Positions 1-10,800 are shown, counted from the first letter of the stretch. The stretch is DNA of 64,000 nucleotides from Eledone cirrhosa (GCA_964016885.1 OZ024744.1:70999348-71063347); one strand, 5' to 3'. A program made the numbers and translations. Notes: generated from the letters alone by a model not told the origin.

Positions 1-32
1 ATAACTGCAAACATCAATTCAGCAGCAATAAG

Positions 33-2050
33 TCAATCAAACATTAGAAAATCAACCACCACCACTATCACCAACAACACCACCACCATCACTATCACCA
101 ACAACACCACCATCACCACTATCACCAACAACACCACCATCACCACCATCACCACCATCACCCGCAACACCATCACCACCACCGTCTCCAACAAAACCAT
201 CAACAACACCACCACCACCACTATCACCAACAACACCACCATCACCACCATCATCTGCAACACCATCACCACCACCGTCTCCAACAAAACCATCAACAAC
301 ACCACCACCACCACCACCACCACCACTATCACCAACAACACCACCATCACCACCATCACCTGCAACACCATCACCACCACCGTCTCCAACAAAACCATCA
401 CCAACAACACCACCACCAACACCACCACCATCACCAACATCACCATCACTGACAACACCACCACAATCACTGATAATACCACAACCACCACCATCACCAA
501 CACCACCTACAACACCAACAACACCATCAACACCACCTACAACACCAACAACACCAACAACAACACCATCAACACCACCACCAATACCACCACCACCAAC
601 AACAACAACAACAACAGCAACAACACCATCACCACCAACACCACCACTACCATCACCAACGAAAACGACCACCACCACCACCACCACTACCACCAACACC
701 ATCACCAATAACACCATTACCGACAACACCACCACCACTTACAACAACACCACCACCAACACCATCACCAACACCAACAACACCGCCATCACCAACTCCA
801 CCACCACCACCAACAAGAACACCACCACAATCATCACCAACAACACCACCACCAACAGCAACACCACCAACTCCAACACCACCACCATCACCAACATCAC
901 CATCACTGACAACACCACCACCATCACCAACACCACCTACAACACCAACAACACCAACAACACCACCACCACCACCAACTCCAACACCACCACCATCACC
1001 AACGGAACCAACAAAAACACCAACAACACCATCACCACCAACATCACCAGCAACACCACTGCCACCATCATCACCAACAACACTAACACCACCCATACCA
1101 AAGCCACCACCATCACCATCACCAACAACACTACCACCATCATCGCCACCACCACTATCACCAACACCACCGACGCCTCCACCACCATTAACAACAACAC
1201 TACCACCACCTTCGCCAGCAACACCAACGACGACCACCATCAATAACACCAGCACCAACACCATCACCAACACCACCACCACCACCACCACCACCAACAC
1301 CATCAGTAACACCACAAATAACAACACTACCACCATCACCAACAACACCAGCAACCACCACCATCACCAACAACACCAACACCAACACTAACACCATCAC
1401 CATCACCAACACCAACACCACCACCACCACCACCACCAACACCATCAGTAACACCACAAATAACAACACTACCACCATCACCAACAACACCAGCAACCAC
1501 CACCATCACCAACAACACCAACACCACCACCAACACCATCACCAACACCACCACCACCACCACCACCAACACCATCACCAACACCATCACCAACACCACC
1601 ACCACCACCAACACCACCAACACCACAAATAACAACACTACCACCATCACCAACAACACCAGCAACCACCACCATCACCAACAACACCAACACCAACACT
1701 AACACCATCACCAACACCATCACCAACACCACCACCACCACCACCACAAATAACAACACCACCACAATCACTGATAATACCACAACCACCACCATCACCA
1801 ACACCACCTACAACACCAACAACACCATCAACACCACCTACAACACCAACAACACCAACAACAACACCATCAACACCACCACCAATACCACCACTACCAC
1901 CATCACCAACAACACCAGCAACCACCACCATCACCAACAGCACCACCACCAACACTAACACCACCACCAACACCATCATCAACACCAGCACCAACACCAT
2001 CGCCAACACCAACACCACCACCACCACCATCACCACCACCACCGCAGCTA
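33..2050. repeat. A/C-only AAC/ACC trinucleotide array, about 2 kb
   Basis: The + strand is almost entirely A and C, built from ACC, AAC and ATC triplets with rare G. Open frames on the minus strand encode only Val/Leu/Met or Gly/Asp/Val strings and are not genes. Larger duplications lie on top of the triplet pattern: 452-593 recurs nearly unchanged at 1753-1894, and a block around 1298-1390 recurs near 1442-1520 and 1618-1690. From 2051 to 2270 the sequence fades into AAC-rich low-complexity DNA with nothing recognisable. Confidence 0.95.
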
Positions 2051-2272
2051 TCATATTCTCTGCAACTGTGAGATCTGTAACAGGTTAACAGACAACAGCA
2101 GCAATCAAAATTTCAACAACAACAATAACAACAGCTACAGCACAAGAACAACAGGAGGAACAAGAAGAATAAGCTTGTCAAACAAATCCAACACTACAAA
2201 CTGAAATAATAAGATTTAAAAAAAAAGAGAACTCATAAGTAACAAAGGAAGAAAACTTTTACTCGCTGTGTT

Positions 2273-2453
2273 GCATGCATGCATGCATGCATGCATGTAT
2301 GCATGCATGTATGTATGTATGTATGTATGTATGTATGTATGTATGCATGTATGCATGCATGTATGTATGTATGTATGTATGTATGTATGTATGTATGTAT
2401 GTATGCATGTATGTATGTATGTATGCATGCATGCATGCATGCATGCATGTATG
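2273..2453. repeat. ATGC/ATGT tetranucleotide tract
   Basis: About 45 tetranucleotide units alternate between GCAT blocks at both ends and a GTAT-rich middle. Open frames on both strands through it translate to Met/His/Ala/Cys or Tyr/Ile/His strings and are artefacts. It abuts the 3' end of the SINE at 2455. Confidence 0.95.
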
Positions 2454-2454
2454 G

Positions 2455-2592
2455 TGCCGTAACTCCTGATAGAGTTGTGGGGACGCTGTATTGACATACA
2501 GCGTTTCATGGGCATTTTAAAGCCTGTCGGAGTGGGAGTCCATCGCTCTCCGGGCCTGTGTACAGCAGATTTTTTCCACAGAATGATAGAAA

Positions 2593-2682
<90 letters not shown>

Positions 2683-2875
2683 GAGGAAATGAGAAAGGGA
2701 TACAGAGGAAGAATCGACCCCAGTACTAGACTAGCACTTTTTTTTTATCGACCTTGAAAGGATGAAAAGCAAAGTTGACTTTGGCAGGATTTGAACTCAG
2801 AGAGCAGAGAATCTGAATGAATACCATAAAGTATTCTATCCAACGTTCTAATGACTCTACCAATTTGCTGCTTGG
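2455..2875 (-). mobile_element. Group A SINE, long form, with expanded internal AG tract
   Basis: On the minus strand the element runs from a tRNA-like head near 2875, through a B-box-like GAGTTCAAATCC (complement near 2790) and the conserved TTTGCCTTTCATCC block, to a long 3' half ending ...GGAGTTACGG at 2455. The 3' half matches copies at 5457-5762, 50296-50590 and 53548-53832. A (GA)n tract at about 2595-2684 has grown inside it; the other copies keep only a short version. There is no protein-coding capacity. The SINE call is firm; the exact ends are inferred from the copies. Confidence 0.85.
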
Positions 2876-3059
2876 CAAGAAGTCATACAGATGATCAAAG
2901 AGTACATTGCTTCATAAGTACCAAAACCATGAAACTTGTACACAATACACCAGGTCTAAACACAAAAGAACCAAACTCCCATTGTCACTGCCTCCATCGT
3001 TCCCGATCTCCCAGTCTCTCACTATTATGAGCAAATGAGGGCCCACATGCTGGTTGGCC

Positions 3060-3282
3060 TACAGCCCCCATGGGTACAGAATGGAGAAGGTGTTTACCCG
3101 GACAATGGTGAGGGAGGACACACTGGAACAGCCATTCCTGCTCGTGAAACTCACACCTGCGGGTAGCGAACTCTATGTCAAAGGTGGTGAGTAGGGAGTG
3201 GTCCTAGGGTCAAGGATACCAGAACTCTCCACTGCCATGGGCTCAACCACAAACCTGTTGGAGAACGACCAATATAAAACTA
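3060..3282 (-). mobile_element. NR-family LINE 3' coding fragment (degenerate)
   Basis: The segment aligns by eye with 19980-20200: both share GTACAGAATGGAGAAGG-like and CCACTGCCA-GG-T-AACC blocks in the same order. Read on the minus strand it gives a decayed version of the conserved C-terminal region (YWSFSNRFVVEPMAVESSG) seen in the other NR copies. Stops and indels break it. DNA at 2876-3059 and 3283-3486 shows nothing I recognise. Confidence 0.6.
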
Positions 3283-3486
3283 TAAAAGTAGAAAGACTGA
3301 CCAATATTCAGATAGAAAAATGCATGAACTAGTGTAGAGAGCAAAATAATTTTTTGTTTGAGGCAAGCAGAAATATAGGGCAGTTGACATCATATTTGTC
3401 TCAGAGACCAAAGCCAGGAACCACTTCAATCCTTCATTTAAGAGTGAGGATTTAATTCTCATACCAGCATATAATAATGGTAACAT

Positions 3487-3674
3487 GATAATGAAAATTA
3501 TTGTGTACAGTTCTCAGGTGCACTACAACTCATCAAAGGTGCATGTATAGTACATAAAATAATGTACAAATGTCAGTAAAGTGAACAATGTATGAGTCAT
3601 GAAATACATGTGTGTATGTCTATGTCTATGGAGGGGGAATATCAGGTGTAGTGTTGGCGAATTTCTGGAAGCAT
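3487..3674 (-). mobile_element. CR1/L2-like LINE 3' UTR fragment
   Basis: The stretch is a diverged copy of the 3' end of the LINE at 18605-19445: both contain GTGTACAGT-CTCAGGTGCACTACAA and ATCAGGTGTAGT-TTGG. Only the 3' untranslated end and the last codons are present, as expected for a strongly 5'-truncated insertion. Homology ends at about 3674. Confidence 0.75.
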
Positions 3675-4499
3675 AGGTAGGCAAGAAAGGAAGATGTGAG
3701 TGATGGATGTGTTACCAAAAATACATATCTCATTACTGATGGAAACTATTTTGTCCAATGCAGACAAAAGAACCATATTGAAAATCCAAAAACCTAAGAA
3801 AGGAAAGCAAGTTGGGGATAAACATAGAACTCTCAATCTAAACAGACCAGAAAAGGATTGAAGCCATCCTTACAAAAAGTAAATTCCAAAATAACATTTA
3901 TTTATTTGTGATATTTGAAAGGATAGGACTCAGGAAAGGGCAGGCCTCACTGCTGTCAATCCTACAAAGACAAATGTAACAATACCAACAACAGAAGCAG
4001 CAGCAACAACAGCAATAGAAACAACACCCAACACCTACAACATCAACAGAAACCAACACTAATGCGCATAAAACCAATTCCACCACCAACACCACCACAA
4101 CCATAAACAAAAGAAACTCTCTATCATCCACACGTCTATCCATTCACAAAAACAGCCGTGTATATCCTGTATATACTTACACATACATGTCTTCCAGTAC
4201 ATTGCATAATGAGTGTAAAGGAAGACTGTCATAAGGGACCTTTGTCGAGATGAAGAGAAAAAAGGACCACTCCAAGCTGAAAGCCAGATTTGGTGGAAAG
4301 GAAGAAAACACTTCATTCATCCACCAACACTACCACCACAACAATAACATAACCACAACCATAACCACAACCATAACCACATACAAACAAAGAATGAAGA
4401 CAAAAATAAATACACCTACATCAACAACAAAACAACAGCCAGACACAAATCCAGCTTGTGAACTTATGTCATTTATTCTATTATGTGTATGCTTTTTGT
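3675..4499. other. Gene-free stretch with A/C-rich patches
   Basis: I see no gene. Patches at 3980-4110 and 4320-4440 are rich in CAACAA/CCACAA triplets like the array at the window start. Short open frames here have no recognisable domain. Confidence 0.6.
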
Positions 4500-4590
4500 A
4501 GACGTAAAATCCAATCTCGCTATCTTCAATTCAGTATTCATGCCAACCCTTACCTATGGTGTTTGTGGACTCTGCCCCAACGACCCTCTA

Positions 4591-4757
4591 CCGATACTCT
4601 GACGCTATGCTTTGCAGCATAAAGTTATGGTCCTTTACAGTCTCAGTTCAAATCCCACCGAGATTAACTTTGCCTTTCATCCCTATAGGGTCAATAAAAT
4701 AAAGTACCAGTAATGCACTGGGATAACTGCTGGCCTTGTGCTAAAAGTAGAAACAAT
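4591..4757 (+). mobile_element. Group A SINE
   Basis: A + strand copy with the B-box-like CAGTTCAAATCCC near 4645, the TTTGCCTTTCATCC block, AATAAAGTACCAGT and the tail GGCCTTGTGC...AGTAGAAACAATT. The tail leads straight into a (TTC)n tract. Confidence 0.85.
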
Positions 4758-4860
4758 TCTTCTTCTTCTTCTTCTTCTTCTTCTTCTTCTTCTTCTTCTC
4801 CTTCTCCTTCTCCTCCTCCTCCTTCTTCTTCTTCTTCTTCTCCTCCTCCTCCTTCTCCTT
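4757..4860. repeat. CTT/CTC tract at a SINE 3' end
   Basis: About 100 bp of TTC with CTC interruptions directly follows the SINE tail. Long poly-Leu, poly-Arg and poly-Glu frames across it are artefacts. Confidence 0.95.
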
Positions 4861-4977
4861 TGCCCACTTTTTCCTGAGAGGGTCGTTGGGGCAGAGTCCA
4901 CAAACGCCATAGGTAAGAGTTGGCATGAATACCAAATTGAAGATAGCGAGATTGGATTTTATGTCTACAAAAAGGAC

Positions 4978-5165
4978 CATAATAGTTGTTTCTATTTTAG
5001 GCACAAGGCCAGCAATTACCCAGTACATTACTGGTACTTTATTTTATCGACCCTGTAAGGATGAAAGGCAAAGTAAACCTCGGCGGGATTTGAACTCAGA
5101 CTGTAAAGGGACGTAACTATGCTAGAAAGCATGGCGTCCAACCCTCTACTGATACTGCCAATTCA
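4978..5165 (-). mobile_element. Group A SINE
   Basis: Complete minus-strand copy: TTGTTTCTATTTTAGGCAC... at the left (3' tail), TTTATTTTATCGACC, the B-box complement GGATTTGAACTCAG and the head ...CTACTGATACTGCCAA at the right. Confidence 0.9.
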
Positions 5166-5167
5166 AA

Positions 5168-5418
5168 GGACCATAATAATTGTTTCTACTTTAGGCACAA
5201 GGCCAGCAATTACCCAGGATTTCTTTACTGGCCTTCTAATTTAGGTACAAGACCAGCAATTTGTGAGAAGGGAAAGTTGATTAAATTGACTCCAGTACTT
5301 AACTGGTACTTTATTTTATCAACCTTGGAAGGATGAAAGGCAAAGTTGATCTCAGCACTAAAAGGTTGTAGCTAAATGTTACAAAGCTGCCTGATGTTCC
5401 CCCAATACTGCCAATCCA
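5168..5418 (-). mobile_element. Group A SINE, two partial copies
   Basis: A 3' tail only (5168-5217) is followed by a second copy (5222-5418) carrying the extended tail with TTGATTAAATTGACTCCAGT. The tRNA-like part of the second copy has decayed, and the B box is no longer recognisable. Confidence 0.75.
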
Positions 5419-5456
5419 CTGCCCTTGAATAGATAACAACAAATAACAACAACAGT

Positions 5457-5762
5457 ATCTATGTTCCCATAACTCCTGATAGAGTTGTAGAGGCGCTGTA
5501 TTGACATACAACGTTTCTTGGGCATTTTAAGTCTGGCAGAGCCCATCCCTCTCCAGGCCTGAGTAGAGCAGATTTCTTCCAGAGAAAGATAGAAAGCGAG
5601 AGAGAGGAAGAATCAAGCACCAGTGCTAAACTGGTACTTTTATTTTATCAACCTCAAAAGGATGAAAGGCAAAGTTGACCTCGGTGGGATTTGAACTCAG
5701 AGAGCAGAGAGCCGGAACAAACAACATAAAGCATTCTATCCAACGTTCTAATGACTCAGCAA
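5457..5762 (-). mobile_element. Group A SINE, long form
   Basis: A good reference copy of the long form on the minus strand. It has the tRNA-like head near 5762, the B box complement at about 5685-5700, the TTTATTTTATCAACC block, and the 3' half with CTCCAGGCCTGAGTAGAGCA and CATAACTCCTGATAGAGTTG. Its internal GA tract is short, unlike the copy at 2455. Confidence 0.88.
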
Positions 5763-5977
5763 CAAGTGTACAGAACAATAATATAACAAGAAAAAAAGGA
5801 ACGACAAAGGTTGATTTGGGGACACCCCACAAACAACCCCAGATTATCTTGAAACAAAGGCAAGAGCCTTATCTAAGTTCTTGCCACCATCTGATAGCTG
5901 CACTGTTAGTGTCAGCCCATTTAGTCACACCAATTTTGTCATGTTTTGCTAACTTTTATCACATTTTCTGGTGGTCC

Positions 5978-6302
5978 TTAATCCTTTAGCATTTAAACCG
6001 GCTGTATTTGGCCAGAATTCTCTCACCCCTTTCTGTTCAAACCGACTGTAACTGACCACTTATACTGATGTTAAGGTATTGTTCTCAAAGTAAATAATTG
6101 TTTCTATTTTAGGCACAAGGCCAGCAATTACCCAGTATATTACTGGTACTTTACTTTATCGACCCCGTAAGGATGAAAGGCAAAGTTAACCTCGGCAGGA
6201 TTTGAACTCAGATCATAAAGGGACGTAACTCTATGCGTCAAAGCATGGCGTCCGACCCTCTACCGATACTGCCAAATCAAAATCTCATAGATTCGATATT
6301 AT
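5978..6302 (+). mobile_element. MITE with TTAA-type terminal repeat, interrupted by a SINE
   Basis: It starts TTAATCCTTTAGCATTTA (terminal inverted repeat) and matches the MITE bodies at 9903 and 21082 through GGCCAGAATTCTCTCACC and TATTGTTCTCAAA. A group A SINE (about 6098-6282, minus) interrupts it. The MITE sequence TCAAAATCTCATAGATTCGATATTA resumes on the right and is cut off at the hairpin at 6303. Confidence 0.82.
6098..6282 (-). mobile_element. Group A SINE nested in a MITE
   Basis: Minus-strand copy with all blocks of the short form. The MITE sequence is continuous on both sides when compared with the uninterrupted copy at 21082-21310, so the SINE is the younger insertion. Confidence 0.88.
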
Positions 6303-6334
6303 GCTAATTCAGTCACCTGAGTGACTGAATTAGC
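6303..6334. repeat. Perfect 14-bp hairpin
   Basis: GCTAATTCAGTCAC and its exact reverse complement are separated by the loop CTGA. It lies at the junction between the truncated MITE and an L-i LINE fragment. No function is apparent. Confidence 0.9.
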
Positions 6335-6339
6335 AGTGG

Positions 6340-7156
6340 AAGTTGGTGTTCTGAAAGTACAGTAACCAGGGTAAGAACAGAATGGAAAGGAGCTACTGCC
6401 ACTGCTAGCTGCAAAAGGCTTTTCCCTCAAAATGAAAGGCAGACTGTATGATGCGTGCATATGAACAGCAATGTTACATGGTAGTGAGACCCGGGCGCCA
6501 TGTGTAGAAGACTTGTGTAGATTAGAAAGAAATGAAGCCTGCATGCTCCGATGGAGGTGTAATAGTAATATAAGCGAACAGCAAAGCATAAACGAATTGA
6601 GAGAGAGACTGAGCATAAGAGGAATCAAATAGTGTGTGCAGGAGAGGAGATTACGTTGGTATGGACATGTGATGCGTATGAAGGATGACAGCTGGAGCGG
6701 GGAGACCCAAGAAGACCTGGGATGGGGTGATAAAAGGTGACCTTGCCCAATTGCACCTCTCAAAGGTGATGACACAGGACTGAGACCTCTGGCGTTACGC
6801 AGTAATTCAGAAGACCAGAGTTTCCACGGGTACAGGCTGAAGCTGAAGCATATACAGAGTATGCACCACCCCTCTCTCACTGTAAAGTGGTCGTGTAGGT
6901 GTCATGACAAAAAAGCACCCAGCCCACACTATAAAGTAGTCATGTAGGCGCTACAGTAAGAAAGCACCCAGTACTCACTGTAAATGAGGTTGGTGTTAGG
7001 AAGGGCATCCAGCTGTAGAAATCAACCCAAAATCAGTTCCATATGATCAAGACATGGTCACTTGACCTCGCATTGCCCACAACAGGACAACCCGTCTAAC
7101 CCATGCTAGCGTGGAAAAATGGGCGTAAAAGAGTGATGATGATGATGATGATGATA
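6340..7156 (+). mobile_element. L-i LINE, 5'-truncated (RT C-terminus plus 3' UTR)
   Basis: The reading frame, broken by stops, gives GRLYDAC..TAMLHGSET, then RLERNEACMLRW and RLRWYGHVMRM, followed by GDTGLRPLALR-like decay. This is the region downstream of the reverse transcriptase in many invertebrate non-LTR elements. The 3' UTR carries the repeated module (AAAAAAGCACCCAGCCCACA...), the block GTTAGGAAGGGCATCCAGCT, the terminal block CCCATGCTAGCGTGG and a GATGAT tract at 7135-7156. Two in-frame stops and a frameshift make it non-functional. Confidence 0.85.
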
Positions 7157-7274
7157 TATATATACATATATATATATATAGAGAGAGAGAGAGAGTAAGT
7201 AGAATCAAAGTCAGTATTGCAGCATATGTACAAACTTTATTGACATATTACAATTGTTCAGCTCAAAATACAAT

Positions 7275-7378
7275 CATAATGACGGGGCCCAAGTCTTCTT
7301 TAACATCTCCTCAGATATGCGAGTTTATATGTGCGTATCTGGGGAGATGTCAACAAAGAGTCAGGCCCCGTCATTATG
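7275..7378. repeat. Foldback element, about 45-bp arms
   Basis: CATAATGACGGGGCC at the left and GGCCCCGTCATTATG at the right bound imperfect arms that also pair ACATCTCC...AGATATGCG with TGCGTATCT..GGAGATGT. The loop is about 10 nt. Not a recognised RNA or gene. Confidence 0.8.
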
Positions 7379-7419
7379 CCGACCGGACACTGCCCACAAC
7401 AGGACATAACGCATCGCCC

Positions 7420-7429
7420 GGTCTATATA

Positions 7430-7461
<32 letters not shown>

Positions 7462-7494
7462 CAATATATATATGTAATATATGTATATAGATAC

Positions 7495-7533
<39 letters not shown>
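7420..7533. repeat. TA dinucleotide tract
   Basis: Alternating TA with a few CA and GT interruptions. Ile/Tyr-rich open frames across it are artefacts. Confidence 0.95.
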
Positions 7534-7538
<5 letters not shown>

Positions 7539-7945
7539 ACCCAATTACACCTCTCAAAGGCAATGGACGACACACGACCATGACCTCTGGCGTCACGCAG
7601 TAATACAGAGTACCCGACCTCCCATGGGTACAAGCTGAAGCATATAGACAATATGCCCCCACACCCTCCCACTGCAAGGTGGTTGTGGAGGTGCCACGGC
7701 AAAAAAGCACCCAGCCCACACTGTAAAGTGGACGTGTAGGCGCCACGAAAAAGCACCCAGCACTCACTGTAAATGAGGTTGGTGTTAGGAAGGGTATCCA
7801 GCTGTAGAAATCAAGCCAAATCAGTTCCTGTATGAGCAAGGCATGGTCAGCCGACCGGGCAATGCCCACAACAGGACAACTCGTCTAACCCGTGTTAGCG
7901 TGGAAGAACGGACGTAAAACGGTGATGATGATGATGATGATGATG
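7534..7945 (+). mobile_element. L-i LINE 3' fragment
   Basis: It begins in the last codons (ACCTCTCAAAGG...GACCTCTGGCGTCACGCAGT), then has the 3' UTR with two tandem core modules, GTTAGGAAGGGTATCCAGCT and ...CCCGTGTTAGCGTGG, ending in GATGATGATG. It is close to the minus-strand copy at 49766-50225. Confidence 0.85.
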
Positions 7946-7959
7946 TATACACCCTATGA

Positions 7960-8252
7960 GTTGGTCGGGATGGTGAGACAACAAAAAGTGGCCAGTCCAC
8001 CCAGTAAGGTAATCATGCTAGTGACACAACAAAAAGTATCTAGTCCACCTTGTTAAGTGGTCGTTTCAGTGCCATGATGAAAACTACCTAATCTACACTG
8101 TAATGTGGTTGCCATTAGAAGGTAATCCAGCTGTAGAAACCAAGCCAAAATACAGATCTGTATGAGCAGGATGTGGTCACCTGACCTGAATTGTCTCATA
8201 ACATGACAACCCATCTAACCTATGCAAGTGTGTAAAGTGGATGTTAAATGAT
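7960..8252 (+). mobile_element. Decayed L-i/SINE B 3' tail with three core modules
   Basis: Three diverged copies of the module (ACAACAAAAAGT--CCAGTCCAC...) precede GTAATCCAGCTGTAGAAACC and CCATCTAACCTATGCAAGTG. The terminal AATGATAATAAT merges with the 3' tail of the next SINE. Confidence 0.75.
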
Positions 8253-8441
8253 AATAATTGTTTCTATGTTTTGGCAGGCACAAGGCCAGCAATTACCCCA
8301 GTGCATTACTGGTACTTTATTTTATCGACTCCGCAAAGATTAAAGGCAAAGTTAACCTCAGCGGGATTTGAACTCAGTCCGTAAAGGGAAGTAACTATGC
8401 TGGAAAGCATGGCGTCCGACCCTCTACCTATACTGCCAAAT
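8253..8441 (-). mobile_element. Group A SINE
   Basis: Full short-form blocks on the minus strand, ending in ...CTATACTGCCAA at the head. It sits between the decayed tail at 7960-8252 and a GAT tract. Confidence 0.88.
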
Positions 8442-8491
8442 AATGATGATGATGATGGTGATAATGATGATGATGATGATGATGGTGATGG

Positions 8492-8551
<60 letters not shown>

Positions 8552-8616
8552 CGACGACGACGACAATGATGATGATGATTACAACGATGACGATGATGAT
8601 GAAGATGACGATTATG
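8441..8616. repeat. GAT/GAC trinucleotide tract
   Basis: About 175 bp of GATGAT with GGT and GAC variants. It continues the AATGATAATAAT at 8240-8252, so the SINE at 8253 probably inserted into a microsatellite belonging to the preceding LINE/SINE tail. Poly-Asp, poly-Met and poly-His frames are artefacts. Confidence 0.93.
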
Positions 8617-8699
8617 ATGATATACACGCAAACATATTTGTATATGCAATCTTTTAATGTGGGTTTTTCAAAAATCTTACGATCGATGCAATTAATAAA

Positions 8700-8822
8700 C
8701 ATGTGCTTGTGTGTGTATGTGTGTGTGTGTGCATGTGTGTGTGTATGTATGTGCGTGCGCGCATGTGTGTGTGTGTGTGTATGTCGTTGCATGCGTGCGT
8801 GTGCATGTGTGTGAGCATGTGT
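8700..8822. repeat. TG-rich tract
   Basis: GTGTGT with ATGT and GCGC interruptions. No gene. Confidence 0.92.
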
Positions 8823-9034
8823 ACATAAGTTTGTGTTTTTTGTTTGTGAACATTTGGTTAGAATGTCTCAGGAAAGAATCTTTGACAGGAGACCCAGGGG
8901 TAAAAACCCTGAGCGAGATGGTTTGATGACATACATGAGCTTGGCTGGTCCAGCTTGGGGGTCCAGCTGGATCAGTTGGATCCGGTTGCTTATGACAGGA
9001 CCCACTACGACCCTCTCAGGAATAAGTGGGTGAA

Positions 9035-9267
9035 GGAGGAGGAGGAAGAGGAAGAGGGAGAAGTGGGTGAGGGGGAGGACAAGGACATGATGGGGGGGGG
9101 GTGACGAGAAGGAGGCGGACATGAGGGGGGCGATGAGTAGGAGGAGTAGGAGGACATGAGGGGGGGGGGGGCGAGGAGGAGGAAGATGAGGAGGAGAAGG
9201 AGGAGGACATGAGTGGAAGAAGAAGAAGAAGAAGAAGAAGAAGAAGAAGAAGAAGAAGAAGAAGAAG
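9035..9267. repeat. Purine-only GGA/GAA tract
   Basis: The + strand is almost purely A and G, with G runs of 9-11 at 9091 and 9163 and (GAA)n at 9218-9267. Such mirror-like purine tracts can form triplex DNA, which is inference. Segment 8823-9034 is unassigned. Confidence 0.92.
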
Positions 9268-9429
9268 CACCACACCCCTTCGTGTTTCAGTTGAGTACAT
9301 CATCGCTAACAACATTTAATCTTGGTTTAAAACAAAAAACAAACATAACTTAGATAGAAGTAACAAACTATTTTAGTTCATTTATCTTACTTTAATATAC
9401 TTACATACATATCATGATATACATACTGG

Positions 9430-9806
9430 CATGCACACACACACACAGACACACACAGACATATACACATACGCATATACACATACACACACTAACACAC
9501 AGCATAACATACACAAACACACACACACTCAACATACACAAACACATACACTAACACACACATACACAAACACATACACAGACACAAATACACACACGCA
9601 AATACTCACACTCACACACACACACTTACACACAAACACATACACAGACACAAATACACATAAACAAATACACAATCACACACAAACACACACATACTCA
9701 CACTCACACACACACACACACTTACACAGACACACATTCACAAACACAGACACACATTCAAACACACACACACATTCATACACACACATACACACACACA
9801 CACAAT
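9430..9806. repeat. CA-rich tract
   Basis: ACACAC with ATAC, CAGA and CAAA variants for about 375 bp. A His/Thr-rich + strand frame across it is an artefact. Confidence 0.94.
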
Positions 9807-9902
9807 GACCCTAATACTTATAGTAAAATGTGTAGTAGAAGATTTAAAGAAAAAAGTTTGAACATGGGAAGAAAATCTAGAATTTAAAGACTTCAGGGAA
9901 CA

Positions 9903-10128
9903 TTAACCCTACATCATTTACACCGGCCATATTCGGTCAGAATTCTCTCACCTCTTTCTGTTTAATACGGCTGTAACTTGCTGCTCATACTGATGTTAGT
10001 GTATTGTTCTCAAAATAAATAATATCAAAATCTCATAGATTCAATATTACATGAGATAATTATGTGAGGTAAAGTCTTTACTGAGAAAATATAATAGTAA
10101 AAAGAGAGAGTACATTTAGCAAAGAGAG
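9903..10128 (+). mobile_element. MITE (TTAA-type terminal repeat), complete copy
   Basis: It starts TTAACCCTACATCATTTA and matches the 21082 copy over GTCAGAATTCTCTCACC, TATTGTTCTCAAAATAAATA and TGAGATAATTATGTGAG. The right end is partly eroded. No coding capacity. Confidence 0.82.
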
Positions 10129-10592
10129 AGATTTTAGTAGGAAATAAGGCAGACTCATGTTGCTTTAAGGCAATTGGCAAAGATCAATATGTAGAAGTTA
10201 GGAGGAATTCTATACTGTGTAATCAATGTAAACTAAGAATTGATAGTAGATTGGATAGGAATATACATAATGGATGCAAACTCTGCTAAGAGTGTTGCAA
10301 TCGCTTGTCAGTTTATAGAGTTTGGTGCACTTTTAGGCTACCGCCAACCATATGAACCTGTAACATATCCTGAACAAGCAATGCCTGTGCTTTGAAGATT
10401 TTCAAGTGGGGAAAGGCCTTGCACTTGACTAATCCCACTCTCTGAGCATCAAAAACACTACCTGAAAAGGAGAACTGGTCAACATCATCGGATGCTTCCA
10501 AAGCTGAAGGCTTTTTTTTTCGGAGTTTCCCACTCCTAGAAAGGTGTTGTGACAACAACTGGGGGCCTTTCACTCCCAGGTGGGGGGGGGGG
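10129..10592. other. Unassigned stretch
   Basis: A minus-strand frame at 10313-10590 (...SQHLSRSGKLRKKKPSAL...) has mixed composition unlike the microsatellite frames, but I recognise no domain and its start lies in the neighbouring tract. It could be an old transposon piece. G run at 10579-10593. Confidence 0.35.
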
Positions 10593-10596
10593 GGAA

Positions 10597-10740
10597 GTAC
10601 ATACATACACTCACACACATACATACATATATACATCCACACACTCACACATATACATACGTACATGCATACATACATTCATACATATATACACACATAC
10701 ATACATACACTCATACACATACATACATACTCACACATGC

Positions 10741-10771
<31 letters not shown>

Positions 10772-10800
10772 CACATGCACACATACATACACATAATGTA
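10597..10800. repeat. ATAC/ACAC tract
   Basis: CATACATA tetranucleotides mixed with CACACA. All open frames here are low-complexity. Confidence 0.94.

Larger units (their letters stand above)
4500..4968. repeat. Inverted repeat, about 90-bp arms, spanning a SINE and a CTT tract
   Basis: Arm 4500-4588 is the near-exact reverse complement of arm 4878-4968; the arms share TGGACTCTGCCCCAACGACC and its complement. Between them lie a group A SINE and a CTT tract. Outside the right arm sits a second SINE in the opposite orientation. The arms are not recognised as a known element. Confidence 0.85.

Noticed and set aside
33..2054. Val/Leu/Met- and Gly/Asp-rich minus-strand frames
   Set aside because: Translations of the A/C trinucleotide array; no non-repetitive residues or initiation context.
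10313..10678. Minus-strand frame with mixed composition
   Set aside because: Start codon lies in the ATAC tract and no homology is recognised; left as unassigned rather than a gene.
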